64,000 bases of DNA. Source: JAFEBO01 sp050730655 (GTDB lineage: Bacteria; Planctomycetota; Phycisphaerae; Phycisphaerales; UBA1924). The stretch is taken from the NCBI GenBank assembly GCA_050730655.1, contig JBOHNL010000014.1, positions 434,001 through 498,000 of the forward strand. Reading direction: 5' to 3'. Below, in pieces: positions 16,791-25,708 of the stretch; position 1 is the first letter of the stretch, and every line of letters starts with the position of its first letter. The position numbers and the translations under genes are program-made. A model generated the notes under the pieces. The model did no database searches, had not been told where the DNA came from, and saw nothing but the letters and a program-made list of their open reading frames with translations.

Positions 16791-16810
16791 CTTGCCGTAC
16801 GAGCCCAAGC
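16791..16810 (-). repeat. Dispersed 20-base repeat, copy B
   Basis: GCTTGGGCTCGTACGGCAAG on the minus strand. The similarity to copy D extends about 22 bases past the 20-mer, up to about 16833, to include a GTTGCAAC-like block. It lies in the rho-feoA gap. Confidence 0.8.
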
Positions 16811-16876
16811 GCAGCGCGGGCGCAGTTGCAATCCGCTCCACGGCAGCCATGCTCCGACGCACAACCCCTTCGCTTT

Positions 16877-16896
16877 GCTCGGGCTCGTACGGCCAG
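16877..16896 (+). repeat. Dispersed 20-base repeat, copy C
   Basis: GCTCGGGCTCGTACGGCCAG on the plus strand, two bases away from consensus, facing copy B across 66 bases. The two could pair as a long imperfect stem in RNA of either strand. Confidence 0.75.
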
Positions 16897-17006
16897 TCGC
16901 CGAATGACCCCCACGCACGCAGCAACGAGAACAACCGCCGGATCAACGTGCAATCCTGCCCAATTCCCGTTCTTGCGACCCAGTCTCACCTCGCTACCAT
17001 GCCCCC

Positions 17007-17357
17007 GTGAGCGTCCCCACCAGTGATTCACTGACCACCCCTCCCCCCGGCTGCGTCGCCGAACCGCCCAGCGGCCCGACGAGCTTCCTCGATTCACTCA
17101 AGCCCGGCGAGATCTCGCACGTCGCGAGTCTCGGCGTTGATGACCCCGGGGACGCGGCTCTCCTGCGCGCGATGGGCCTGCGCCCCGGCATCCGCGTCCG
17201 GGTCGTTCGACTGGGCGAACCGACCATTCTCGAAATCCTCGGCGCCGAAGCCTGCGGCTGTGCGTGCTCCAGCCGAATCGGCTTGACCAAAGCGCTCGCC
17301 TCCCGCGTCCGAATCTCCTCGCCGGTCGGAGTTGCTCCGCCGGAGAACGCTCGATGA
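17007..17357 (+). CDS. feoA: Ferrous iron transport accessory protein FeoA
   Basis: 116 residues from a GTG at 17007. After a Pro/Ser-rich start, the SH3-like FeoA domain covers residues 35-105: LKPGEISHVASLGVDD, ALLRAMGLRPGIRVRVVRLGEPTILEILG, and SRIGLTKALASRVRI. FeoA is a small cytoplasmic protein needed for FeoB-mediated Fe(II) uptake. Its stop overlaps the feoB start (ATGA). The CGCACS motif in the middle is a Cys-rich insertion unlike E. coli FeoA. Confidence 0.9.
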   Translation: MSVPTSDSLTTPPPGCVAEPPSGPTSFLDSLKPGEISHVASLGVDDPGDAALLRAMGLRPGIRVRVVRLGEPTILEILGAEACGCACSSRIGLTKALASRVRISSPVGVAPPENAR

Positions 17358-19432
17358 GCGAACGTCCGAGCGTTGAGACCGTTGATACGCAAGTCGCATT
17401 CGAGCGCGACGAGACCGGCGTTCTGCATGTTCCACTCTTAGGCAATCCGAATACCGGCAAGACCACGCTCTTCAACGCGCTCTGCGGCCTGCGCCACAAG
17501 ACCAGCAACTTTCCCGGCACAACACAAGAAGCCAAAATCGGCGTCGTGCGCACCGGCCCCGCCGCAGATGCGGCTGTTCATCTCGTGGACCTTCCCGGCA
17601 TTTATTCGCTCGAACTCGACCTGCTCGAAGCCCGCATCTGCCGCGATGTGCTCGCTGGCCGTCTGAGCCCAAGAGGCGAACCGATCGGCGATCCCGAAGC
17701 CGTTTGCATCGTCGTAGACGCGACCAATCTCGCCCGCAATCTGGTCTTCGTCGGCGAAGTGCTCCGGCGCCGTTTACCGACAATCGTTGCGCTCAACATG
17801 ATCGACCTCGCTCGCGGCCAGGGGCGCGAGATCAACCTGCGCACACTCGAAGAACAACTCGGTTGCCGCGTGGTCGCGGTGAGCGCGCGAAAAGGTGAAG
17901 GGCTTGAGGGCCTTGCCATCGCCCTGCGTACCGCGACAGTTCCCACGCACACGCCCCCGGGCGAGCAATCCGAACTTGAGCACTGGGCCGACCGGCTCGC
18001 CGTGCGTGCGATGCAGCCGGCCGCGGGCGCCGGTATTGAAATTGGCGCGAAACTCTCCCTCACCGACCGTCTCGATCCGCTGCTCGTCTCGCCCTGGACC
18101 GGCATCCCGATCTTCGCACTCGTGATGGTCGCGGTCTTCTACGCCATTTTTTCCATCGCCCAGTTTCCGATGCAGTGGATCGACACGTTTTTCGGAAGCG
18201 CCGCCGACCTCGTCGAAGCGAATCTGCCCGAAGGAATCCTGCGCGACCTGATCGCGCGCGGAGTGGTGGTGGGGATCGGCGCGACCGCGGTCTTCGTGCC
18301 GCAGATCTGTCTGCTCTTCTTCCTGATTTCGCTGCTCGAAGATACCGGGTATCTCGCGCGTGCCGCGCTCCTGATGCACCGCGTGCTGCGCCCGTTCGGT
18401 CTGCCCGGCCACGCGTTTGTGCCGCTCCTGTCGAGCCATGCGTGCGCGCTGCCCGGAATCATGTCCACACGCGTGATCCCCGATCGACGCGAGCGGCTCG
18501 CAACCATTCTGGTTGCACCGTTCATGACGTGCTCCGCACGCTTGCCGGTGTACGTGCTCGTCACCAGTTTGCTCTTCAAAGGCAAGCCGCTCTTCGCAGG
18601 ACTTGCATTTGTCGGCTGTTATCTGCTGGGCGCGCTCGCGGGACTCTTCAGCGCGTTCATCGCGCGTCAGACGATCCTCAAAGGGCCGGCGCGACCAATG
18701 GTCCTCGAGCTTCCGACATACAAACTGCCGAGCGTCCGCACCGCCCTCGCGACCACCATCGACCGGGGCTGGGTCTTCCTCAAAAACGCCGGAACCAACA
18801 TTCTCGCCATCTGCATCGTGCTCTGGTGGCTGGGCAGTTACCCGCACGTCCCCGCGCCCGAAAGCGCGAAATTGCTCCATGTACAGGCGATCGACCTTCG
18901 CGCCGTCGCCGACACGACGGCCGAGAGCGCAAAGGCCGATGAGACTCGAGAGAGCGCCAAGAAGCTGGACGAGGAAGCCGATCGCCAGACCGCCGCAAAC
19001 GCAAAGGCCCATTCGTTCATCGGTCGCATGGGCAAGGCCGTGCAACCCGTCTTCGCGCCCCTCGGCTACGACTGGCAGCTCACCGTCGGCGTCCTGACCA
19101 GCTTCGCCGCCCGCGAGGTCTTTGTTTCCACCATGGCCATCGTCACGAGCGCAGGCGGAGACGACGCAGATGTCCACGACGAAGGCATCGTGCAGTCCAT
19201 CGCTTCAGCGCCGCGCGACGATGGAACAACGCCGATCTTTACCGTCGCGACGTGTTGGTCCGTGCTTGTCTTCTTCGTGCTCGCCATGCAATGTCTTCCG
19301 ACGCTTGCTGTCACCGCCAAAGAAGCCGGCGGCGCGAAATGGGCGATCCTTCAACTCGTGTGGATGAGCGCCATCGCGTACGCCGCGGCATTCATCGTCT
19401 TCCAGTCGCTCCGCCTCGCGGGGATTTCCTGA
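17354..19432 (+). CDS. feoB: Ferrous iron transporter FeoB
   Basis: 692 residues from the ATG overlapping the feoA stop. The N-terminal G domain shows GNPNTGKTTLFNALCG (G1), VDLPGIYSL (G3) and NMIDLARG (G4-like), followed by the helical GDI-like region and a membrane domain with repeated gate segments (ARAALLMHRVLRPFGLPGHAFVPLLSSHACALPGIM and the later AAREVFVSTMAIV). It imports Fe(II) across the inner membrane, powered by nucleotide hydrolysis. A charged loop rich in Ala, Glu and Lys (about residues 510-560) lies between the last membrane blocks, as in other FeoB. Confidence 0.95.
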   Translation: MSERPSVETVDTQVAFERDETGVLHVPLLGNPNTGKTTLFNALCGLRHKTSNFPGTTQEAKIGVVRTGPAADAAVHLVDLPGIYSLELDLLEARICRDVLAGRLSPRGEPIGDPEAVCIVVDATNLARNLVFVGEVLRRRLPTIVALNMIDLARGQGREINLRTLEEQLGCRVVAVSARKGEGLEGLAIALRTATVPTHTPPGEQSELEHWADRLAVRAMQPAAGAGIEIGAKLSLTDRLDPLLVSPWTGIPIFALVMVAVFYAIFSIAQFPMQWIDTFFGSAADLVEANLPEGILRDLIARGVVVGIGATAVFVPQICLLFFLISLLEDTGYLARAALLMHRVLRPFGLPGHAFVPLLSSHACALPGIMSTRVIPDRRERLATILVAPFMTCSARLPVYVLVTSLLFKGKPLFAGLAFVGCYLLGALAGLFSAFIARQTILKGPARPMVLELPTYKLPSVRTALATTIDRGWVFLKNAGTNILAICIVLWWLGSYPHVPAPESAKLLHVQAIDLRAVADTTAESAKADETRESAKKLDEEADRQTAANAKAHSFIGRMGKAVQPVFAPLGYDWQLTVGVLTSFAAREVFVSTMAIVTSAGGDDADVHDEGIVQSIASAPRDDGTTPIFTVATCWSVLVFFVLAMQCLPTLAVTAKEAGGAKWAILQLVWMSAIAYAAAFIVFQSLRLAGIS

Positions 19433-19608
19433 TGTCCATCCCGTGGACCGACTGGCAGTTCTGGGTCGCGACGGTCGTGGCGCTGCTCGCGCTCTGGCTC
19501 GTACTGCGGAATCTGCTCCCGCCCGGCTGGCTCCCGTTCACCAAGAAGCGTGGCAAGGAAACCAAGGCATCTCTCACCATCGGGGGCAAGCCCGTCGATC
19601 GCAAGTGA
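19432..19608 (+). CDS. Small membrane protein coupled to feoB
   Basis: 58 residues; its ATG overlaps the feoB stop (TGATG). It has one membrane segment (FWVATVVALLALWLVLRNLL) followed by a Lys-rich cytoplasmic tail. Its place matches the small FeoB-associated membrane proteins or FeoC of other operons, but it has no cysteines and no winged-helix pattern, so it is neither FeoC nor the Cys-rich FeoB-associated type. An accessory role in iron uptake is inferred from position only. Confidence 0.65.
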   Translation: MSIPWTDWQFWVATVVALLALWLVLRNLLPPGWLPFTKKRGKETKASLTIGGKPVDRK

Positions 19609-19723
19609 TGGCGGGGGAAATCGCGATTCCCGGGGCTTGGCAGAATTGCGGAACTTACTGAATTGCATGTGATTTCGGGGGCGTTGGTTTGGCCGAAAGG
19701 CGAAATCCCCGCTACGGTCTTGC

Positions 19724-20539
19724 ATGACAAGCGTGCATCCGACCTCGATCATCTCCAAGGATTGCGAGATCGGGGAAGGAGTTGTGATCGGGCCGTGGTG
19801 CGTGGTCTCCGGGCGTGTAAAGCTCGCCGAGGGCGTGCGCCTGATCGGAAATGTGTATCTCAACGGACCGCTCACGATCGGCGCCCGCACGGTGCTCTAT
19901 CCCTTTTGCTCGATCGGGTTCTCGGGGCAGCACCTCAAAGTGAAGCCCGGCGACCCGACTGCAGGCGCTGTCATCGGCGAAGACTGCACGCTTCGAGAAC
20001 ACTGCACCGTCCATGCCGCGACGCTAGAGACGAACCCGACGACGGTCGGCAATCGAAATCTAATGATGGTGAATTCGCACCTCGGCCACGATTCACGCAC
20101 CGGCAACGACGTCGTGCTGGTGAACAACTCGGCACTGGGTGGGCACGGCAGCGTTGGCGACGGCGCGACTCTGGGCGGCGGCGCGCTGCTGCACCAGTTC
20201 ACGCGCGTCGGCCGAATGGCGTTCGTCGGCGGGGGCACCCGTGCAGTGAAGGATATTCCGCCGTTCACTTCCGCCGTCGAGCGATCACGCCTGACGGGCA
20301 TCAATCTCGTCGGACTGAGACGCGCCGGGTATCCACGCGACCAGATTACCTGCACACGCGAGGCTTTCCGCAAGGCATTCCGCGAGCCGATGACGCGTCC
20401 GGAGATGATGGAAATTCTGAACCGGCTGGGCGAGCGCTGCCCGCTCGTTGCCGAGATGGCCGAGTTTGTCGGGAGTTGTGCCAACCGCCCGCTCAGTGTG
20501 GGATACGACCGCGATGATCGCGAAGACGTCGAGGCCTGA
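19724..20539 (+). CDS. lpxA: UDP-N-acetylglucosamine O-acyltransferase LpxA
   Basis: 271 residues starting MTSVHPTSIISKDCEIGEG. The left-handed beta-helix hexapeptide repeats run to about residue 190 (IGEDCTLREHCTV, VGDGATLGGGALL), and HLGHDSRTGNDVVLVNNSALGGH contains the histidine positions of LpxA, including the general base. The C-terminal helical domain follows (GLRRAGYPRDQITCTREAFRKAF). It catalyses the first step of lipid A synthesis, pointing to an LPS-type outer membrane. It stands alone; lpxB, lpxC and lpxD are not in the window. Confidence 0.93.
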   Translation: MTSVHPTSIISKDCEIGEGVVIGPWCVVSGRVKLAEGVRLIGNVYLNGPLTIGARTVLYPFCSIGFSGQHLKVKPGDPTAGAVIGEDCTLREHCTVHAATLETNPTTVGNRNLMMVNSHLGHDSRTGNDVVLVNNSALGGHGSVGDGATLGGGALLHQFTRVGRMAFVGGGTRAVKDIPPFTSAVERSRLTGINLVGLRRAGYPRDQITCTREAFRKAFREPMTRPEMMEILNRLGERCPLVAEMAEFVGSCANRPLSVGYDRDDREDVEA

Positions 20540-20551
20540 TCTGGTTTCGAT

Positions 20552-22852
20552 TCAGGTTTCGCCCGCGTCGTTGCGTGCGTCCGCAGGCACGTCTGCGAAT
20601 GGGCCGACTCCGATTTTCCAGCACCGATGAATGCGTTCGTTCCGGAAATCTTCCGGCACAGTCTGCCGGCTGATCTCTCGCACGCGAAGCCCCTTGGCTT
20701 CAAGCGCCGTCTGATCCAGCTTGAACTGCCGGAAGTTGTTCGAAAAGAAGATATTCGAGCCCGGGCTCATGAGCGATGCCGTCCGCGCGATCAATTCGAC
20801 GTGCGCCGCCTGCACTTCGAAATCCTGCTCGGTGCTCTTGCTGTTTGAGAACGTCGGCGGATCAATCACCGCTATGTCATAGTGAACCCCGGGCGGATGC
20901 TCGCGCAGGAACTCGAGCACGTCCGAGCGCTCGTACTTGTGCTGTTGCCCGAAGAAGCCATTGATCGAGACATTGCGCGACGCCCACTCGAGATACGTAT
21001 TCGAAAGATCGACGCTCACCGACGATGTCGCCCCGCCCGCCGCGCCGTACACCGTGAAGCTTCCGGTGTAGCAGAAGAGATTGAGCAGCCGCTTCCCGGC
21101 CGACAGATCGCGCACCAAGCCCCGCGTGATGCGGTGATCGAGAAAGAGCCCCGTGTCCGCGTAGTCGGTCAGGTTGACCTCAAACTTCAATCCCCCTTCG
21201 CGCGCCACAATCTTGACGCCCTCATCCGCCATCCGCTCATGCTGCGACTTGCCACGCTGCCGCGGCCGATCCTTCATGTGCACGTGCGAAGTCGGGATCT
21301 CGAGCACCCGAGCCGTGCGCACGACGACATCATCGCACCAGTCTTCGTGCTGCGCCAGCGAGCGGCTGTGTCCACGCTCATGTTCGAAGATGTGCGCGTA
21401 ATCCTCATACCGATCAATCACCAGCGGCACATCCGGGCAATCACGCTCATACAGCCGGTAGCAGTGAATCCCGCGCTCCGGCCACTTCCGCAGATGCCGC
21501 GCCCGTTTCGTCAGCCGCGCCTCGAAATCATCAAGCTCGCGCACATCCCGCTCGCGCAGCCCGCCGAACGCCGGCTTCAACTCCGGAGCCCCCTCCCTGA
21601 TGGGAGCGAGGGTTGGGGTTGGGAGTTTGATCTCGGAATCAGCACGTTCCCCCGCTGACGCCTCCCCTTCCCGCTTTTCGTCTCTTTGCATCCCATCCGG
21701 CGGCCGAGGCCCAAGGAAAGTGTAATACGTGCACTCAATTTGCGCGTTGAACAACTTGCGCCGGCGCGACGCCTCCTGCCCGATCACCCGCTCGAAATTC
21801 GGATACGCCGTGAGAATGTGATGCGACCATGTCGGGAACGCCCGCAGCACGCGGGGCATCGACTCGTACAGCTCTTCCACCGGCGCTGTCTCACCAAGCC
21901 GCACGCCATAGGGCGGATTGGCGATGATGCAGCCGTAGTCGGCCTTGCTCGCCAGTTCCGCGAAGGAACGTTTGCTGAAGTGGATCGCGCGTTCAACGCC
22001 CGCCGCCCCCGCGTGGCGACGCGCGAGCGCCAGCGCCTCGTCGCTGATGTCGCTCGCGTGAATCGTGATCGGCAGTTTGTCCTGCGCGAGATCCGCCGCT
22101 TCCTGGTCCGCATCATCCCATGCAGATTCCGGAATCGCCGGCCAGTGCGCACTGTCGAAATCGCGTCCGCGCCCGGGCGCGAGATTGAGCCCGATCAGCG
22201 CCGCCTCGATCGGGATCGTTCCGCTGCCGCAGAACGGGTCGATGAGCGGGCGTTCGGGTTTCCACACGCTCAGCAGCACCAATCCCGCCGCGAGCGTTTC
22301 CTTCATCGCCGCTTCGCCGACGAAATCGCGATAGCCCCGCTTGTGCAGGCCAATGCCGCTGGTGTCGATCGTGATCGTGCACACATCATCGAGCAGCGCG
22401 ACCTCGGTGACGACGCGCGTTCCAGTTTCAGGAAGCGAAGCCGTCCGGTGTGCCGACATCAGCCGTTCGACGATCGCCTTTTTCACCGTGCGCTGCACCG
22501 CCGGCACGCTCGAAAGCTGGCTCTTCACGCTCCGGCCGTTCACCGGAAATTCAAAGTCCGCTTCGATCCAGCGTTCCCACGCCATCGACTTCGTCGTTTC
22601 AAAGAGCGCATCGAAGTCGGGGCAGTCAAACCGCGCGACCACCAGTAGCAGCCGATCGGCCGAGCGGAGCCAGATATTGGCCCGCGGAATCGCTTCGAGC
22701 CCCGCTTCAAAGAGCACACGCCCGGTCGAAACGATCTTCGCGTCGTATCCGAGCGCGATCAATTCGCGCTGCGCAACCGCCTCCAAGCCAAACGCCGTCG
22801 TGGCGAGCAGTTGAAACCGTTCGGATTGCTGAGATGGCGATGAACTGCTCAC
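20552..22852 (-). CDS. rlmL: Fused 23S rRNA methyltransferase RlmKL
   Basis: 766 residues from a GTG at 22852. The N-terminal half has a THUMP-type RNA-binding region (LLATTAFGLEAVAQRELIALGYDAKIVSTGRVLFEA) and an N6AdoMet-type methyltransferase (PLIDPFCGSGTIPIEAALI, then IIANPPYGVRL, the NPPY catalytic motif), corresponding to RlmL (m2G2445). The C-terminal half has KRLLNLFCYTGSFTVYGAAGGA and VIDPPTFSNSK, corresponding to RlmK (m7G2069). The two halves are joined by an unusually long linker of about 45 residues containing IKLPTPTLAPIREGAPEL, which looks like a translated intergenic repeat. It converges on lpxA with 12 bases between. Confidence 0.93.
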   Translation of the reverse strand: MSSSSPSQQSERFQLLATTAFGLEAVAQRELIALGYDAKIVSTGRVLFEAGLEAIPRANIWLRSADRLLLVVARFDCPDFDALFETTKSMAWERWIEADFEFPVNGRSVKSQLSSVPAVQRTVKKAIVERLMSAHRTASLPETGTRVVTEVALLDDVCTITIDTSGIGLHKRGYRDFVGEAAMKETLAAGLVLLSVWKPERPLIDPFCGSGTIPIEAALIGLNLAPGRGRDFDSAHWPAIPESAWDDADQEAADLAQDKLPITIHASDISDEALALARRHAGAAGVERAIHFSKRSFAELASKADYGCIIANPPYGVRLGETAPVEELYESMPRVLRAFPTWSHHILTAYPNFERVIGQEASRRRKLFNAQIECTYYTFLGPRPPDGMQRDEKREGEASAGERADSEIKLPTPTLAPIREGAPELKPAFGGLRERDVRELDDFEARLTKRARHLRKWPERGIHCYRLYERDCPDVPLVIDRYEDYAHIFEHERGHSRSLAQHEDWCDDVVVRTARVLEIPTSHVHMKDRPRQRGKSQHERMADEGVKIVAREGGLKFEVNLTDYADTGLFLDHRITRGLVRDLSAGKRLLNLFCYTGSFTVYGAAGGATSSVSVDLSNTYLEWASRNVSINGFFGQQHKYERSDVLEFLREHPPGVHYDIAVIDPPTFSNSKSTEQDFEVQAAHVELIARTASLMSPGSNIFFSNNFRQFKLDQTALEAKGLRVREISRQTVPEDFRNERIHRCWKIGVGPFADVPADARNDAGET

Positions 22853-22880
22853 AAGGGCAGTAGGTTAGGAAGCGTTGCCT

Positions 22881-22907
22881 TTGGTGGCACTGCTCTCCAG
22901 AGCAGTG
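22881..22907 (+). repeat. 27-base hairpin repeat, copy 1
   Basis: CACTGCTC (22888-22895), loop TCCA, GAGCAGTG (22900-22907), preceded by TTGGTGG. The 27 bases are identical, in inverse orientation, to 53832-53858. It lies in the gap between the starts and ends of two minus-strand genes. Confidence 0.8.
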
Positions 22908-22976
22908 TTGGTGAATCGCGAGATTCGGACCCTGCACATGTCTTGGAGCACTCGGACTTGATCCGTGAAACAGAGC

Positions 22977-24200
22977 CTAAGAAGAGTGACTCGCAACCGA
23001 CTCGAGCGAAGCGAGAATCACCCGACGCATCGCCTCGAAATTCGCCTCTTCCGAAAATCGCTCCGCATTCGTGACGCAGGCACTGCGCGATTCGCTCTTC
23101 GCCGGGCATTTTCCGATTGCAACCGCCAGACTCTGGGCCGTCTGCTCCGGAAACAAAACGCCGGTCTTTCCATCTATCACAGTATCGAGCGCGCCGCCCA
23201 CGCCGAACGCAACCACCGGCGTGCCGCACGCCTGCGCCTCGAGCGCGACGATGCCAAAGTCCTCAAGCTGCGGAAAGAGCAGCGCATCCGCACGCCGATA
23301 CAACGCCCGCAGCAGCGGATCGCTCACGCGTCCAAGCAGCGTGACATACTTCGAATCACGCGTCATCTCTTTGAGCCGGCTCATCTGCGACCCCGAACCA
23401 GCAATCACCAGCGGCCGCTTCAATCGCTCCGCCGCCTCGACCGCAAGATCCGCCTTCTTGTACGGCTCGAGCGCCCCGATATAGAAAAGAAAGTTCGCGG
23501 GCAACCCCCGCACCTTCGCGGCATCCGCCTCTGGCAAATCGTCGGCGCCATCAACGGTAAAATACTTCGTCCGCACCGGCGGAAACACGATCTGCGATTC
23601 GCGCCCGTAAAACTTCTTGATGCGTTCCTGCGTCACAGTCGAAATCGCGACGTACGTCGTCACATGCTGCGCAGCGCGATAATCCAGCCGGCGCAGCACC
23701 GGCGAACAAACTCTCAGCCCAAGCCCCATCAACCCCTGGCTGTACTGATCGCCAAGTTCCCACAAGTAGCGGGGGGGTGTGAAGCAGACACAAATGTGCC
23801 GCACGCCAGCAGGCACCCGCAGCGCGTGAATCGCCGCCGAACTTGACGACAACACCAGATCGACCCGCTCTTTCGCATGATCCCGCGCCAGCGAACGCGA
23901 GAGCCCCGCAACCCCCGCATGATACAGCGGCAACAGCCACCGCCGCGCCCGATCCGCGCCGGGTGCGCCATTCAGAAACGAAACCGTCCGAGGCAACCGA
24001 TCGATCGCTGGCGTGATCGGTTTCCCGGTATCAAACATCGTGTAGATGCGAGCCGGCGTTTCACGCGGCCAATCACGCGCGACCAGCCGCGCATGGCAAT
24101 CAAGCACACCCTCGCCCCCGCGATAGCCCACAAGCCAGTCGTGCGCGAGCGCGATGCGCGGGCCCGACGCACGCGTTGATGGAGGAGTGTCGCTTCCCAA
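22977..24200 (-). CDS. Family 4 glycosyltransferase
   Basis: 407 residues from a TTG at 24200; no better start occurs before. The N-terminal domain opens with RIALAHDWLVGYRGGEGVLD, a typical GT4 start with a Gly-rich loop. The C-terminal Rossmann domain has LFYIGALEPYKKADLAVEAAERL, LVIAGSGSQ, VTLLGRVSDPLLRALYRRADALLFPQLEDFGIVALEAQACGTPVVAF: the GT-B donor site with the E-x7-E type motif (EDFGIVALE). It transfers a sugar to a cell-surface glycan or lipid intermediate. It stands alone, so the pathway is unknown. Confidence 0.9.
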   Translation of the reverse strand: MGSDTPPSTRASGPRIALAHDWLVGYRGGEGVLDCHARLVARDWPRETPARIYTMFDTGKPITPAIDRLPRTVSFLNGAPGADRARRWLLPLYHAGVAGLSRSLARDHAKERVDLVLSSSSAAIHALRVPAGVRHICVCFTPPRYLWELGDQYSQGLMGLGLRVCSPVLRRLDYRAAQHVTTYVAISTVTQERIKKFYGRESQIVFPPVRTKYFTVDGADDLPEADAAKVRGLPANFLFYIGALEPYKKADLAVEAAERLKRPLVIAGSGSQMSRLKEMTRDSKYVTLLGRVSDPLLRALYRRADALLFPQLEDFGIVALEAQACGTPVVAFGVGGALDTVIDGKTGVLFPEQTAQSLAVAIGKCPAKSESRSACVTNAERFSEEANFEAMRRVILASLESVASHSS

Positions 24201-24243
24201 GGGGCGAAGCGTACCACCGGAAGCGCCGCGTCATCCCCGCACG

Positions 24244-24279
24244 AAAAAGGGCCGCGCCGGGGGAAATCGGCGCGGCCCT
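24244..24279 (-). terminator. Rho-independent terminator
   Basis: GGGCCGCGCC (24249-24258) pairs perfectly with GGCGCGGCCC (24269-24278) over a ten-base loop; read on the minus strand it ends in TTTTT. It lies 26 bases beyond the PEP-CTERM gene that ends at 24305. Confidence 0.92.
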
Positions 24280-24304
24280 GAACACCCATATGAAAAGAGT
24301 CCGA

Positions 24305-24955
24305 TCAGCGACGCCGACGGCCCGCGACGAGCATGCCCATGCCCAGTAGCGCCGACGCGCCGGGAGCCGGGATGACCTCGAACGCCATGTTCGAGCTCGG
24401 GTTGAACGCGATCCAACCGCTGTTCGGATAGAAGAACGAGGCGTTGGCGTTGTTGCCCGTGCTGCTCACATCCCAGACGAACGTGTCGCCGTTCGGATTC
24501 ACGAGCAAGCCGCCGACAGAGAACCAGTATTTGCCGCCCGCGAGATTCAGCGGAGCGATGTTGAGATCGAACTGGTACTGAATGGCGTTGTTGACCGAGA
24601 GATTGCCGGTTGGGGTGATCGTCAGGCCCGCAAGTGCCGGCGCGCTGTGGTAGATCACGTTGCCTGCATCCGGGACGCCGCCGAGATCGCCGTAGATGGC
24701 GACATCAAAGCCGGTAAAGTTGTTCAGGCCGGCGAACTGAAAGTTCTGGCTGCTGCCCCACCAGCGAAGCGCGGTCGCCGTGCCGCCCGCGATCGTGAAA
24801 TCATCCGCCATTCGCTGCGTGAAGAACTGACCGGGGCCACCCACAGAGAAGAAGCCGCCCGTGCCGGGCAGGTTGTCAGGCTGGCTATACAAGGCCGCGG
24901 CAGAGGCCGAGCCACAGATGCCAAAAACACAAAGCGCAAAGAATCCGGACTTCAT
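24305..24955 (-). CDS. Exported PEP-CTERM-like protein
   Basis: 216 residues. A Sec signal peptide (MKSGFFALCVFGICGSASAA) is followed by a beta-rich, Asn/Gly-rich domain, and the C-terminus has the sorting tripartite: IPAPGASALLG, a hydrophobic stretch, then GRRRR. Such tails are recognised by an exosortase-like enzyme and the mature protein is usually released or attached at the cell surface. Strong ribosome binding site GGAGGAG lies nine bases before the start. It is followed by a rho-independent terminator. The role of the beta domain is unknown. Confidence 0.8.
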   Translation of the reverse strand: MKSGFFALCVFGICGSASAAALYSQPDNLPGTGGFFSVGGPGQFFTQRMADDFTIAGGTATALRWWGSSQNFQFAGLNNFTGFDVAIYGDLGGVPDAGNVIYHSAPALAGLTITPTGNLSVNNAIQYQFDLNIAPLNLAGGKYWFSVGGLLVNPNGDTFVWDVSSTGNNANASFFYPNSGWIAFNPSSNMAFEVIPAPGASALLGMGMLVAGRRRR

Positions 24956-25123
24956 ACTTTCTCTCCTCCAGTAACGGCCGCGGCGGAAGGCGGCCTAAGT
25001 GAGCGAACAGACTATCGCACAGCCACGGCGCACGCAAGCATCGGATTGGAATGCGCCGCGATCGACACTCTGCATGCCGCTTATCGGGCGTTCAACGGCT
25101 GGCGTGCAAGCGGTGGTGGACGG

Positions 25124-25699
25124 CTAAATGAACATGCCGAAGACAAGCACGCCTATTCCAACGAATCCGATCACCACCGAGAGAATCCAGAAGCCGTTTT
25201 TCCGGGTGAGCAGTGCGACGGCTGCCATCGCGATCGCGATTTGAAAGGCGGTCGAGGCGAGCGCCAGCCGTGAATGCCGTTTCTGACGGTCTTCGGCGAG
25301 CGTCTGGTGCTCTTTCGCCGACGCCATGATCGCCGCCTGATCGTCCTTGTATTCAGTTGCCTTGAAAGTGTCCCGCTTGGATTCTTCGTCGGAGAGTTTG
25401 TCGATCGCCAAGAGCAGCTCCATCCTGCTCTCGAGCACGGCGAGCTTGACACCCTTGGCCTGGTAGTAGTTCCACTGGTTGCTCGTCACGATCTGTTCGA
25501 GCATGGCCTTGTTGAGATAGCTGGCGGAGAACATGGTGGCGACGGAAGCGCACGCTGCGAGGACGGCGGTGGTCACGCCGACGCGTGAGAGCCAGCGCTG
25601 CTGCGACTCAGAGTCGGCAGCGGCGATGCCCGAAACGTCGGGGACATCGGTGCCGGGGATCTTCTTTTCGGTGATTGGCTTTTCGCGCGATCCGGTCAT
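25124..25699 (-). CDS. DUF4337-type membrane protein
   Basis: 191 residues: a polar N-terminus, one membrane segment (VTTAVLAACASVATMFSASYL), then LNKAMLEQIVTSNQWNYYQAKGVKL, the DQWxYYQAKG-like hallmark of DUF4337, a long charged helix with coiled-coil character (about residues 85-140), and two C-terminal membrane segments. The family is widespread and uncharacterised. It lies nine bases from the end of the deaminase gene on the same strand, so the two are probably cotranscribed. Confidence 0.75.
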   Translation of the reverse strand: MTGSREKPITEKKIPGTDVPDVSGIAAADSESQQRWLSRVGVTTAVLAACASVATMFSASYLNKAMLEQIVTSNQWNYYQAKGVKLAVLESRMELLLAIDKLSDEESKRDTFKATEYKDDQAAIMASAKEHQTLAEDRQKRHSRLALASTAFQIAIAMAAVALLTRKNGFWILSVVIGFVGIGVLVFGMFI

Positions 25700-25708
25700 G
25701 TTGTGCCT

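Noticed and set aside
17774..19177. A 467-codon minus-strand frame over feoB
   Set aside because: feoB motifs on the plus strand are intact throughout; the minus frame is an antisense shadow.
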